From: Strix aluco
Lineage: Eukaryota; Chordata; Aves; Strigiformes; Strigidae
Reading direction: 5' to 3'
Length of the DNA stretch: 64,000 nt
Assembly (NCBI RefSeq): GCF_031877795.1
Contig: NC_133931.1
Location: 128,998,621 to 129,062,620, forward strand
Part shown: piece after piece, positions 12,138 to 24,690 of the stretch
How the letters are laid out: each line of letters begins with the position of its first letter
Position numbering within the stretch: position 1 is the first letter of the stretch
The notes under the pieces: model-generated
Seen by the model: only the letters and a program-made list of their open reading frames with translations
Database searches by the model: none
What the model was told of the DNA's origin: nothing
Program-made: the position numbers and the translations under genes

Positions 12138-12256
12138 GTGCAGCCAACAAACCATGACCCACACGGGAGCTTGCCACTTAATAACTACTATAGCTATAGC
12201 ATGCTTAATACAAAACTACTGTTGTCTTGTGCCCCACATTGGGTGCCAAAAAGGAC
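12138..12256 (-). mobile_element. Retroviral leader fragment with primer-binding-site-like sequence
   Basis: Read on the minus strand this follows the LTR directly. After an 8-base spacer comes TGGCACCCAATGTGGGGC (plus coordinates 12231-12248). It differs by two bases from the lysine-tRNA type primer-binding site used by several retroviruses. About 90 bp of leader-like sequence follows before the tRNA-Asp segment. No gag, pol or env coding sequence is recognisable beyond it, so the element is truncated. Confidence 0.6.
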
Positions 12257-12803
12257 TGTGGTGGGTTGACCTTGGCTGGATGCCAGGTGCCCACCAAGCA
12301 GCTCTGTCACTCCCCTCCACAGCAGGACAGGGCGGGGGAGAAAATAAGATGGAAAAAACTCATGGGTCAAGATAAAGGCAGTTTAATAAAGCAAAAGCAA
12401 AGGCCGTGCACAGGAGCAAAAGAAAACAAAAGATTTATTCTCTACTTCCCATCAGCAGGTGATGTCCAGCCCCTTCCCGGGAAGTAGGGCTTCAGTACAC
12501 GTCGTAATAATGAATGTCCTCCCTCCTCCTCCTTTCTCTTAGCTTTTATTGCTGAGCAGACATCATATGGTATGGAATATCCTTTTGGTCGGTTTGGGTC
12601 AGCTGTCCTAGCTATGTCCCCTCCCGAGATCTCCCCCACCCCCAGCCTACTGCTGAGGAGGCAATGCTGTGGAGAGGAGCACTGCACAGCAGTAGCCAAA
12701 ACGCTGGGGTGTTACCAACACCTTCCTAGCTGCCAGTACAAAGCACAGCACTGTGATGGCTGCTATGGGGAAAATTAACTCCATCTCAGCCAGACCCAAT
12801 ACA
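12257..12803 (-). mobile_element. Endogenous retrovirus LTR, minus orientation
   Basis: On the minus strand the element runs from TGTATTGGGTCTGGCTGAGA (ending at 12803) to GGTTGACC...ACCACA at 12257, giving the usual TG...CA ends and a length of 547 bp. Inside, in order, are a TATA-like CAATAAAAGC box near 12547-12556, a purine-rich tract, and an AGAATAAATC polyadenylation-type signal near 12433-12440. I recognise the ends and the 'CATACCATATGATGTC' segment as an LTR type widespread in bird genomes; ERVK or ERVL class is not decided here. A primer-binding-site-like sequence lies immediately inward, so this is the 5' LTR of a truncated provirus. No target-site duplication was found. Confidence 0.8.
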
Positions 12804-15800
12804 GGCCATTTACTCTGGGCAACAGCTTTTGGAACTAGAAAGCTGAGGAGGCTAATGTTTTCACAATGGACTAGCAATACTTACTTATTTTAACTAGAGC
12901 TGCATGAATGACTGGTCCTATTTGGAGGAAAGCTGTGCTGACAGTGTTAAAAAAAAAAAAGAAAGGAAAAATATTTTTGGATTGACATGAAACCAGATTT
13001 TTTCAGACTGTATGGCAAATGGGAAGGTTTTTTTTTCAGGTTGAATAAAGTATTTCACACTGATTTGGGACATTTCTAAAGGACATGAAAGCAGTGTGAA
13101 AATAAACTCATGCAGGGTGACTGGAGCAATATTCACAAGACTGAGGAGGGGAGATCCCCTTTTGCACCCAGCAGTGCAAACTTTCACTCTTTAGGTGGGA
13201 TTCCAACTGCTCAGTAATACCCAGGTGTTCCTCTCAGAAAAATGTCCCGAATGCCAGGCTGTAGGGCTGGCTGCCCAAACCATGCCTCACAGGCAGATCA
13301 AATGAAACTCCTATAATGGATGTTGCCTGGGAAGGTAGCTCTGCTGGAGTCAAGGCTGCTGGGCAATTTGTATGCCCTGGGGTGGGACAGGTAAAACAGC
13401 AGAAGCTGTGGTGGTGAGCATTGCCTCGTGTCCTTGCCCTGCCACCAACCCAGCCCTGCTCCCTTTTTTCTGAGGTATGGAGCTCCTGACCACTTGAAGG
13501 CATTGGTACTTGGGGTGAAGAAAATTCACTGTGGTAGCTATAGAGGATACAGAGGAGCCTCTGTCTTGAATGCTGATGTGTCCAACCTCATATAGCTCAT
13601 GAACATTTACTGGCTATGGAAACAGGTGAGGATTATGGTATGGGCTGGTGTCTAGGACACTCCTGAATTTTCCAGTCTCTGCTTCCAAGCATCTTCAAAG
13701 GGAAAAAATCAAAGTTGTCCCACCTAGCATCAGTATCACTGTGAAAGAGATAGGGGGCCCATGCTTTTAAGACCTAGCTTTAAATTAAGAAGAAGAAGGA
13801 GTGGATATTTGCCTCCAGTCTCACAAAATTTATTTGGTATGGCATAAGGATGCTCTTTTCCCATCTTCTGTTGTTTCAGAAATTGTTTTCAAGCCAGCTT
13901 GTAAGTCTTGCCTGAAAAGTCAAAGCAAAAAGCTATTGCAAAAACACCAAAATAATCCCTTCCACATTTTATTTCAGGTGAAACTGTTGACTAAATTTGA
14001 CTTGACATTACAAGTGTTTGTGTTTTTCTGTGACTAAGTGATTCCTTACACACTCTGTGCTCAGCCCTAGCTTGAGCCTTGCTGTTACTTCACCCTCCTT
14101 GTATTCACCTTTGGGAACATCTAAGATACCTGCTCAGTCACTGAGCCGCAGCCTCCTCCGCAGGGATGGGCGGACGTGCTAGTTTTGTGGTTGCATCAAC
14201 TTTTCCAGCAAACTGGTTTCTGTGATAAACACCTGAGGCACTAAATAAATATGGCTTCAGTCCTCCCCTTCCAAAATCCTCATCAAACAACTGTTGCCTA
14301 TATATATTCTACCCTGGCAGACGATTCATTCACTCTATAATCTGTGGAAAACATAAGAATTGATCTCTCAGCAGTGTTGCTAAAAGCTGCAGCCACTTTG
14401 CTTTGTTTTCACTTGGAGACTGTAAATGTCTTTTTGGCAGATTTGAATTCTGGGCAGCTGCTGGCTGAAAACACTATCATCAGCATTGACTTCCCTCATG
14501 GCCTGTCACAGGCAAGCTATCCTGCGATCGAACGGCAGCTCACAACTATCAATATCCATTATTGGACTTCTTAGCTGGTGTGCACTGCTCTTCGGCATAC
14601 TGAAAGTAGAGATGGGCCAGAGGCAGATCTTCATCTTCAAAATGTAGGGTTTGTGGGTACAGACCTTGGGGACATTTTTAGCCACGAAGAAATGAAACTA
14701 CTGTTCGCTTGTACCCTGGCACTCTCCACCCCCACTGAGATGTCACATCTCTCTGGAGGATTTTTATGTGTAAATCTGGACTTCCCTGTGGCACCCCTTC
14801 CTCTTCTCTCCTGCCACCCTGGCTTCTTATTAAAGCTACTGATGAAAGTGTGAACTCAGCTGGAGGGGGGTCTGTCTCCTTTTCCAACTTGCTATAGACC
14901 GCAAATCTCAAAGCACAAGAGAGGCGGGTGATTTGGCCCCTGCCCTGTTCCAACAGCTACAGCTTCAGGGAACCACAGGAGGTATTTCCAGCTCTGCTGC
15001 CTGAGCTCCTCATCTGACAAATGAGCGGGTTTTCTGCCTCACTCCCAGTGCTGCCTCTTTGTCCAAACCACCACACATGGGCCCTCCTTTTGTCATCATC
15101 TGTTGTTAGCTGTTCCTCTGTGGTGGTACGTTCCCCTGAAAGTGAAGTGGCAGCTTCCTTGTGTGGGGTAGCTTTGCCACATGGAGACCCACAGCAGGGC
15201 AGCTCTGCTCCATGAATGCCCCCAAGAACTGATCTGCCACTGCACAGGGCTCTCGGGAGACCAAGCCCATGTCTATGCTGTGGGTCTCGGGAGCACTCAA
15301 CACCTTTCAGGGCTTAGTGTGTGCCATGGCTGTGTCCTGCCTCATCAAAATGGCTTTAATTCTTGGCACAAAAGTCCTCCAGCCCAATACCAAGTCCTCC
15401 AGTCCTCCAACCCCATACCCAGCAGCCAGTGCCTGAGGAAGAATATGTGAATAAAGAAAGCCCATAGCGGTACCTCCTCTAAGTAGTCTCCTAGCTCTCA
15501 ACAATGTCCAGCTAAAGTATGTCCTGAGCTGGAGGTGGGGGCCTGTCAGGGGATGGTGAATGCTGTTTTACTGCCCCATGAGATAGCAGCCTGGGCAAAA
15601 TGGCCAGAAGGAGCCATAGCAAACTGACTCAGTGCTAAAGCCAGGCCTAGCCCTGCTGAACACACTGCTTGGCTTGAACACTATCTCCTCCTTGTCCTTT
15701 ACATTCAGATGTCTGAAGGGTAGAGGCTGCTTCCTATGCAATGTGGTGCCATGCTCTTGAAAGAAACCTGGAACTGTTCTTCATATTTATTAGATCATCT

Positions 15801-18180
15801 TTAATTTGGTACAGCAGTGAGGGTTTCTGTGTGTTCTTCAGCTGCCTTCCTCCAACAGCTTCTATCTGTGTCTATGAACTCTAGTTCCCTGATTCTCCAG
15901 GTTTAGCACACATGTGCCTCTTTATGTAGTACCATCAGTGGATATTCTTAATGAGCAGATTCTTTCTGTTGGTTTGTGCTGGATATTTCTAATTGCCAAA
16001 GTCTCTTCTTAGTTTTCTTTAGTCGTCTGTTTTATATAGTCACATTGTAGATTGGACAAACACTAGACTGGGGATCAGGCTGAAGATCATGGAAAGACAC
16101 AAACATGCTGACAGAAAAATGAGCTGTTGTCCTTGCATATTTATACTCTGATTTAGTATCTTGATATGCCTGTCATCCTGTGTTGCAGGTCTTCATGACA
16201 GAAATATTTCTAAATCCCACAGGCCTGGTTTTCTGTTTTGCCCTGTCCGTCGTAAAGCAAGAATATGTTTGCTATAGTTAGCGCCAAGCTATATAAATAA
16301 AACTGGGAAAATGGAAGCAAGCCCTATGTTTTTAAATGATCACGTGTATCTGTCATAATAATGATTTCTGTAGAGTCAAAAGGATCTTCCTCTTTATCCA
16401 GCTGCTGTGTTAGCTTTTAACTCAATTTATAGGTTGAGTTTTGTATTACCCTGTTTGTGAGCCTACAGCTTCAGCAAGGCCCAAATAGTTGTTGATCATC
16501 TGAGCTTTGTTATCAGAGTGTTACACTAGAATAAGGTGTTTTCATTCTCAGCTGCTTTCCCCCACCCTCCATTTCTTTAGAAAACTATGCGCCACTATCC
16601 TTCCTGTGGTATTTCCTGTAACTTTGTGTCATCCTTGTGCATGTATGTTGTTTTCCAAAAGGTCAGGTTAGAAAAGTCCTTTTCTAGCAGCAAGTGAACT
16701 TTGAAATACTCAGTTATGCTGCACACTGTATTTCCCCACTGCAGTTCATTCCACTCTAAAGCGAGAGCAAGCGTACTGAGGATAACTAGTTCTGTCTGGG
16801 CTTGGGGTTATTGAGATGCTCGGGAACGAGAAGTTTCTTAAGTGCCAGCCCTGGGCCTCTGGTGAACAAGAAAACCTACTCTGCGCCTGGAGTCCATCGG
16901 GAAGAGCAGTAACACTGAGTGGTTTTTGCAATAAGGCTAGTCCTGGAACTGGCACCCCAGGGATGGAAGTGCTCAGGGAAGGTGTGTGTAACCCTCTTCA
17001 GGCTTCATCACTCAGCTGAGATTTTCACCAAGATGGAGAAGAGGCAAAATCAATTTATCAGCTGTAGGGGATGAGCTATTGAAGATGAGATGTATTGAAT
17101 CCCCATCACCAGGGAGATTAAGGAACTGGTAAGCATCTGTGTATAAACTAAGTATATTACAACCTGCTTAGCACAGCTGATTTCTTGAGAACCCTTCCAG
17201 CCTTGTTTTCTGTGATTGAATCTGGGAAACAGCCGCTTGTTTAAACTATGCCAGGAAAGGTACCGGGAACATTAAGAGGCATGGCTGCTGATTGAGATAC
17301 TTCTACTGATTGTTTTGTAAGTCACACTCTTTTGTGACTGAATTCAGAAACAAGCTGCATCTTTAAAGAAAAAAAAAAAAACAAACAAAAGCCTGTCCCA
17401 TAAAGGAGGAGCATGCATGGTCTGTTGTTAGACATGAGTCCCAACACCACAGCCTGGTTTTCAAAGCAAAGTACTAGCTCTACCCATCCTTTGCTTGGAT
17501 GAAGATACTGCCTGTGAAATTGGAGATAGGATCAGCAGCCAAAAATGTGGGTGTTTGGAATTAGGATTTTAACCCTAGCCTATCAGTACTGATTGCTTTT
17601 ACAGATATTTTATTAATGTTAAGGAAAAGAGGAATGCAGTATAGCACACTTTTCCAAACACACACACTCTTGTTATAAAAGCATGTTATGGGAAAATATT
17701 TCTGCTTAGGGTTGATTTAACAAAATGAGATTTTGATTCTGTGTCATGGACACTTGTAGGGCATTTTGTGCTGGTTTGGGTTTATTCTCTCACTTGCCAT
17801 TCATTTCATGACATTGCCTGGGACTCAGAGATGCAGCCAGACAGATCTGCTGAACACATGAATACTAAGGAAGTGGTTTCCCTAGTAACAATAACCACGT
17901 AACAGCTCACACAACTTCCTGCCCTTCCTTACGGGATTTGTTTGTTTGTGTGTTTCTCACTGGGTCAGATAGAGGAGACACCAAAATTGGATCTGGCTAA
18001 AAGGCATCCAGGATCTGCTTACTGGAAGTGGGGAGAGTAGAAAAAATGACTACTGCATTTGCAAGTGGTGTCATTACAGAGTTTGGCTTTGTTTTGGTTT
18101 ATGGGAGTAATCCCGAGGGCATGCTCATAGTTGCCTCTGAGCATGGACTGAACAGACTCTAGTACAATTCAGATTATTTC
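12804..18180. other. Gene-free intergenic stretch
   Basis: No gene, RNA gene or clear repeat was recognised. The region is mixed AT-rich unique sequence with short purine runs and a few imperfect TCCTCCA-type short repeats (about 15370-15415). Open frames are all under 95 codons and have no family signature. Confidence 0.65.
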
Positions 18181-18199
18181 AGAACTTTTTTTACAGATG

Positions 18200-18300
18200 C
18201 TTTCTTTTTTTTTTTTTTTTTTTTTTTACAATGACGCTATTGTCATAATGGATTAAGTGCAGCTTTGAGACATTAATCGATTAATGTAAAGCAGAGTGGG
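18200..18300. promoter_or_regulatory. Candidate regulatory module: paired homeodomain and SOX-like sites beside poly-T
   Basis: After a 23-base T run (18205-18227) come ACAAT (18228-18232) and ATTGT (18239-18243), an inverted pair of SOX-type cores. The same stretch forms the dyad ATGAC-N6-GTCAT (18231-18246). At 18270-18287 lies a perfect 18-bp palindrome, ACATTAATCGATTAATGT, which contains TAAT-N2-ATTA, the dimer site of paired-class homeodomain proteins, with a central ATCGAT of the CUX type. Function is inferred from motif density only; the nearest recognised gene is FZD1, 20 kb downstream. Confidence 0.35.
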
Positions 18301-21300
18301 GGAACAAATACATTAAGTATGCAATCTCAGTGCAGGACTTATTGCTATCACTTTAGAGAAAGTAAATTAAGCAGCATTTGGGAACACGGATGGATGTGCT
18401 TCTGGGTTCAGACTGCTAGTAGGGGGTTGTCTGGCTGGCATGCTCTTGCTATCGAAGAAGAGGGGAGATTTATTCTCTCATACATTGTGAAGTATTCCTC
18501 AAAGGAAGTAGCTATGCAGCTGTTCAGGTAGGGGATCCTGGTAGGCACGTTATGTATGATCATTAAATTGGGTTATCTTTTCAGTCTTCTAATCAGCCAG
18601 TCTATTTACAGCTCACTTGAAGTCAGGTGAAGCAATTTGCAGTGCTAATCCTAGGTATTAATGTATAAGCAGGTATAATGCCTGCTTCTTCAGGCATTGA
18701 AAAGCTGAATGCTTGGATTTCATTAGTCATTGTTCATACGTATATATTAAATGTTGTGACCACTTTTGTGTGATTTTTTATGTTAAAAAGGCACTTTTGC
18801 TGAAAAATAAAGGTTAGTATTATGTTTCAGCTTTCTGTAAAGCTGTGTCTTACTTAAGATGGGTCTGTTCCTGAGCAAGCTGAAATGATTTTATCCGTTG
18901 CTAGAAGGAAAAACTGATAAGGGCCAAACTGCAATCAGCTGTGAGTTTACTGTTAAGATAATAACACGAACAGACACTGTGCAGATATCAGCCATGCTTT
19001 GCTTTTTCAAGATCTTTGACTGCAATGAAATCATGACATTATCTCAAAGCCGACACATGTAAGTCTAGTCATACAGATATTTACAGCTAAAAATGATAAG
19101 CTCGATCCTGAGAGATGCTGGATACACCCATCCTTGCTGCTTTTAACGGCAGTTCTGGGTGTTCAGAGCCTTTGGATCAGACTAAGATCGTCTCAGCAAA
19201 TCACAGTGAGGGAGACAGAGAGGAAATGGCTATCAGAAAACCAAAGACAGGCTAAGATTTTATCCTTATCAGACTGAGGTGAGGTGGCTCAGAGCAATAT
19301 ACTGATTCTTTTCCCGGGCTATATCAAGTATAAAGACTGGCCAATGCACTTTAGTTCAGGATAACTGCAGAAATAAGCATGACTACATTTGTAATTAGCA
19401 CTTACACTCTCCCAGCATGAATAACTCCCACTGTCACAACACTACCTTCCCATCACAAGTAGCATATTTTAAGCTAAGCATTTTAACCAGTCATTTTAGG
19501 GTCTTCTCCTGTAAACCATCTGTGTTGGAATCCTTATCAACCAAAATCTATGTCAGACCTATGCACAATATGATTTTGGCAGAGACCAACACAGTTTTGT
19601 GCTCTTGAGATCACTGACAGTAATGAAATTATGTTGTTGTCTTCCAAGTTGAACATATGTTAAGTCCAGTCATGTGAGAGCACATTGTGTTCTTAGATTA
19701 GTAAGAAAGCAACAGTTAGTAAAATCTACCTTTTTATTTTACAATTTCCCTGAAGGTACGGAGTCTTCCAAATTATTGTACGCTTTAGAGAGTTTATTTC
19801 TTTGTTTCTGTTTGCAAAATAAACTTTGTTATTAATGCCGAATAATTAAATAAATCCAGTGGGTTTACGTGTCTGACAACACGTGCACATCAGCAACAAT
19901 CCTATAAATGCATATGCAGACGTGAACATGAATTCAAATGAGTACAGGAACATGGCTGTATTCAATTCTGAAAATAATAATCCAGCTCCTAATTATGTAA
20001 GTGGTTGGCTATGCTGATTTAGGCCAGTATATTTATTCTCCATTTTCTAACTGTACATCATTGGACCTAAGGACTGTAAGTTGCCAAAGTTGAATCAAAA
20101 GTGTAATAGAAAATGTAAAACATTTACCATTTTGTTCAATTTCAAAACATTCTCGTTTTCACAGGGGTGTAATGTGGGTCTTACAGTGTAACAAGAGCTA
20201 TGAATCATTTGAAAATGTGTGATAACTTTTGTATATCACAGATACTTTTCTCATGAATTAGGACCTTTTCACTGTAGGCAGACTTTTATATGACTCCCGC
20301 TTGTTTCCCGGTCTATTTCTAGGCTAAATTTACTGTAAAGAGAGAGGTTTTGCATCTGCCTATGTCAGTTCTCCAGTGTATTGAGGTCAGCTTCCAGTCT
20401 CCTTGGCTCTGATGCCTGCCTGTATAAATACAAATTCCATTTCCATCCTATTATTTTTCTAATCAAGGGTTTGTCATGCAAAAGAAGATCTGAGGTGACT
20501 GTGTTTTCCATTATGCAAAACATGCCATTATGATAATATCTTCAGGACAGTCTTATAAAGGTGCCCTGCCCAAAGAAATCACAAATGAGAGCAGTGAAAT
20601 AGTAGACAAATCCTGCATAATTTGCCCTCTCATTTAACATTCAGGCCACAGAGTTCACCCTAATTTGCCATACACATTTCCTCTGACATTCTCGATCTGT
20701 ACATATGGCAAAAAATAAGAATTGGCAGCTTTCACTGAGTAGACTTCTGTTAAGCGCTTATCAAAAGGAGAAGAAGAAAGGGGTTGTAAAATGCAGTCAT
20801 ATTTAGTACATCCTTCGCTTTCTTTTGCTTTCTCTGCTAAACTCACACTTAGTAAAATCTACAGTCAATGAAATTTACCTTTTGAGCTCAAGTTGTTTCC
20901 ATTCAGAACAAAGTAAAAAATACGCCAGCAAAGAAATCCTGATATTTCTTAGAAATTCTTTCTTTCTTATGCCAAATCCCAAGGGGCAGGGCTCCACAGA
21001 AAGGGAGTTTATTTTCTAAATCCTTTGAACACAAAGCACTTACATTTTCTAGGACAAGATGTTTTCCTAGACAATCTCAATATTGTACCTTTGTATTAAT
21101 ACTTTTGTCATAAAGGTGAACACACACACATATTTTATTGTATATATTTAATTTCTATTAGATGTCGTTTCAATTATTCAAATATGAATTGGCTTACAAG
21201 CTGACTCCTGTGAAGACTTGTGTCTGAGTCTTGGCAAGCACTTCGTATTTCTGCAGTTTCTGTGTATTTGATTTATCTGTTCTCTCTTCTTGCTGTGCAA

Positions 21301-22604
21301 ATGTGTGTGTTGTATGTGCATGTATTCTAAATACGTAGGACAGTGAATCTACACTGACTTCTTTGTTGACAAAAGTTCTCAATTTGGGTGGTTTTTACAA
21401 GTTTTTAAGGGTGATGGTTGTTTCTGACTATTTCTATACCCACCCAGCTAAATTTTAGGGCTGTGGAAAACTTAGGTATTTTAATTATCATCCAAAATAG
21501 GTGAATGGTCCTTTTCTTCTCTGGCTGTTCTAGGGTGTCCTTCCAGATCTGGGGAACAGTATGCCATTGCTGGTCATTCCTATTCAGGGATTATTGCACT
21601 ATTAAACAGAGCTTAATTTAATTCAGTGTCCAGTCATAAACTTGATATCAGCTTTTAGACCTCAAATTAATATTTTTTGTGTGTGTGTGTCATGTATTGG
21701 TGTGGTCTGCTGTATCTTCATCATTATAATCTTTTTAATTGAAGTCAATCCCTTGCCTTGCTTTCCTGACTCAGCCTCCAATCTTTTCAAATGCTTACCA
21801 TTTCTACCTGCAATCTTTTGAAGAGCTTCCTCTCAACTGTCTCCAGTCTTCTGCATTTTTATCTTATTTACTGGAGCTGTTTTCAGTCCATGAAATAAAA
21901 ATAAATTTGAAAAAAAACAATATGAATATTAAAAGTATTATCTTTATTGATCCATAATCTCATCAGTTACTGTGCAGTATTTGTGACTAAGGTACATGAC
22001 TGTTTTAATTTGTCTTTACTGAACCATTGATGTTGATGTGGATATAACTACATGTAGGACTGACTACACTTGTCTGTAACTTTCCTTATGTTGCATGCTA
22101 GCACAGTATGTACTCTTCCTTCTCCGAAATGCAGCCATTTCATCCTCTTGGAACTCCATTTTATCTTCTTGAAACTAGTTTTAAGTTCAAGTCTAAGAAA
22201 CTAATTTTCCAAGGTGGCAAATAATGCTTTTATTAAATCAGACATATTTGCCAGTGGTGATATATCATTTACATTTACTGAAAAGCTTTGCTATAGATCT
22301 TCCACAAGTATGCCCACCATAACAGCAACGTTTTAAGCCATCTAACAGCAACATTCAGCTTCATGATGAAAACTGAGTGTGTCTCCATGTCCCCTACTCC
22401 TAAATCAAACTTTGACTTACCCAATTGCTTGATTTTTCTACCATTTCTTACTGCACTACAGGAGTCTCAATATGCACCTTTTATAATTACAGTTATCTGA
22501 AACTCCACATGATATCCACACCCTCTATATTGTATTTACTCAAACCAAGTCAGTTGTTTTCCTCCAAAAGCTTTAATCCACCTTTATTACTCCCCTCCCA
22601 TCAG
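18301..22604. other. Gene-free AT-rich stretch
   Basis: No gene was recognised. The only named element is the foldback repeat at 19101-19181. The sequence is strongly AT-rich with short dinucleotide runs such as ACACACACA near 21121 and TGTGTGTGTGT near 21679. Confidence 0.65.
19101..19181. repeat. Ancient foldback element, second type
   Basis: The left half reads CTCGATCCTGAGAGATGCTG and the right half CTGGGTGTTCAGAGCCTTTGGATCAG, which is roughly its inverse. It matches a palindromic element common in sauropsid DNA whose halves read 'gatcctgagaggtgctgagcac' and 'gtgctcagcacctttgaggatcagg'. The copy is diverged and the arms no longer pair perfectly. Family assignment is from memory and by eye. 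Confidence 0.5.
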
Positions 22605-22975
22605 TTGTCAAGAGTGATGGTTTGATCAATACACCTTGCTTCTGCTGTGAAGTCCCACTGTTTCTGGCTCTCTGCTTTCTCTGTAACTGGACTTAATCTG
22701 TTGGTAATTATGTTCAGGATGATTTTTTCCACCAGTGACTAAGGTTAAAATTCTCTAATTATCTGGATCGGCAGGATCTTCCTTTCTTTAACGCTGGTCC
22801 AAGTATTACCTTTACCTGCTTACCTGCTACCTCCTTGGTGTTCCTATAACATACAAGTATCTGGTTTGTGGCTGCTTTGCTGGCACTTGCACTGGCAGCC
22901 TTCAACAGCTCAGCCATTACACTGTCTGCTCCTGCAGCTATCCCACTTCTGACTACGTCAGAAGCTCTTCTTGCT
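22605..22975 (-). mobile_element. LINE reverse-transcriptase remnant, frameshifted
   Basis: Two minus-strand frames together follow a non-LTR reverse transcriptase. The first, 22971-22762, has AGADSVMAELLKA (about 22935-22900), the 'aaGvDgvtAELLKa' block, then KEVAGKQVKVIL...KKGR, the 'eevPedWkegiivklPKKG' block. It hits a stop. About 60 bp further on, another frame gives EKIILNIITNRLSPV and then RCIDQTITL (ending near 22610), matching 'kiinriiLNRLkpv' and 'gRSCtDQIfTLR'. This pattern is of the RTE/Rex/CR1-like group rather than L1. The catalytic YxDD region is not seen. It is a dead fragment. Confidence 0.7.
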
Positions 22976-24582
22976 TTTCTTTGTCTGCAAACATAAGTAG
23001 AACCAATATAGCAAACAACATAGCTACCACGACCTTTCAAGTCAGAGTTGTTAATATATTTTGTAATTTATTAAAAAAAACCATGATCAGGATTAATGGA
23101 CCAAGGCCCAGTTGGTCACATCTGTATGCATGGCTAATATATCCATATTTACACCATTTTTTTGAGGTTTGATTTCTTCCAAATGGTTCCCAAAGCAGAT
23201 TTCCATCTTCATGGGACATAAGGATACAGCTTCTGAAAACCATCCCATGGGCATTAACATGCATTGTTATGTAGCCAGATTTAAAAATTTTGGTTGCAGC
23301 AGGCAGTTGTATGAAGCCTGAAGGCAACACAGGCCATCAAATCTGCTCTGTGGATCTCCATGGTTTAGCGGGAACTGTTTGGATGGGAGCTTGCTGCATC
23401 CTTTGTCTCTCCTGCTGTCACTGCTGCCATAGCTGCTGCTTCTGCCCTGCTGCTGGTGTTCCAAAAGGAGAGCCAGCTCCGCACTGGACATACATGGCTA
23501 GCAAAATGCTCACGGCACTATCAGGTCTCTTCTCCTCAGTGGTTCTGACCTTAATTGAATTTGGATGGAGAAACTGTGTGCCCAGATCAGCTACCAGAGC
23601 ATCACAGGTTACTGTGCAGCTTCTGATCTGTGGTAACTGCTCATTCTTAGCTTGTAGAAAATGCAAAGGAAACAGGGGTATGAAACCATAAAAACCTGTG
23701 CATCCTGCAGGCTGTGACTCCATAGTTGTGCTGTGGTCACAGACACAAAAACCGAAGCACCTCTGTCTGCAATCCTGGGCATCCAACTCCAGGCAGACAC
23801 TCACTGCAAGAGCTTTTCAGATATCATCGTATTTTTCCTAATTCTTCTTGACTTCTTTTACTCAGTCTTCCTAACTGTCATGCTGTCCAAAGCCGGTAAA
23901 ACAGCCAGGCTTTCTGAACCAAACTGGGGCAAAGCTCCAGCAAACTCAGTCTCATGGTACTGCTGTGCCTGGTCAGAACTGGGTATTTTCTGCCCAGGTC
24001 AGATCAAACACTGCCTCTCTTCCCCATGCAGGAGCGCAGCAGAACTGTGAGGGGAAGCATAAATGAGAGGACGTATTCTGGTTCCATTGCTGAATAATGA
24101 ATTTGAAGAGTGGTCCTGCAAGAGAGCATATTCTACCTGCTCAGTACCAAGGGGATCACGTACCACAGTATATTCCCTGGAGGAAATGGTTGCAGTTTCT
24201 TGCCTATGAGCATGTGAACAGAGCTGTGCTTTCTATTCTACTATCAAGACTATTATCTGTAAAACTGTACATTCCTTTAATTAAATAGCAAAGAATGTAT
24301 TTGCTTAATTCTACTTTCTATTGCAAAAACATATGATAGTGGAAATGATGGATTCTGGTGTCTGCCAGCTCCCTGATACCCTTATGTGTTTTAGAATCCA
24401 GGCAATTAGAGCATTCATGTGGTAATTCCTCCATTATACTTTTCATATTAATATGATAATTTCTTCTGAATTGTTTAGTCAAATTAATTGCATTGAGCCT
24501 TATTTCGGGTGTACCAAGCATCCTTCTAAAGAGAGTTATTAAACTACCAATTTTTATCTCACTTAAGAATTGCCTTAGTAAC
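22976..24582. other. Interval between two LINE remnants
   Basis: No recognisable gene. Minus-strand open frames of up to 128 codons (23418-23804) overlap similar plus-strand frames and have no motif I know. Part of this could be further decayed LINE sequence, since both flanking remnants point the same way, but I could not confirm it by eye. A CTGCTG-rich stretch lies at 23405-23455. Confidence 0.5.
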
Positions 24583-24690
24583 AACATTCAGGAAAGCTGG
24601 TTCATGATCTGATATGGTGATAGCTCCAATTTTTATACGTGTTGTGTTGTCAGGCAGCTTGTGAGATAATAGAAAAGATCTACTCTTGGC
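24583..24690 (-). mobile_element. LINE endonuclease remnant, L1/Tx1-like
   Basis: On the minus strand the translation reads SRSFLLSHKLPDNTTRIKI then GAITISDHEPAFLNV. This follows the C-terminal end of the apurinic endonuclease domain of L1/Tx1-type LINEs ('SRIDYFLLSxxLL...IGPITISDHAPV'), with the diagnostic Ser-Asp-His triad at about 24612-24604. A short deletion has removed the Ile-Asp after Ser-Arg. Nothing convincing continues on either side. It is not in the CR1 style and is not the same family as the reverse-transcriptase remnant 1.6 kb away. Confidence 0.55.

Noticed and set aside
23418..23804. 128-codon minus-strand open frame
   Set aside because: A plus-strand frame of similar length covers the same bases, and no motif or homology is recognisable.
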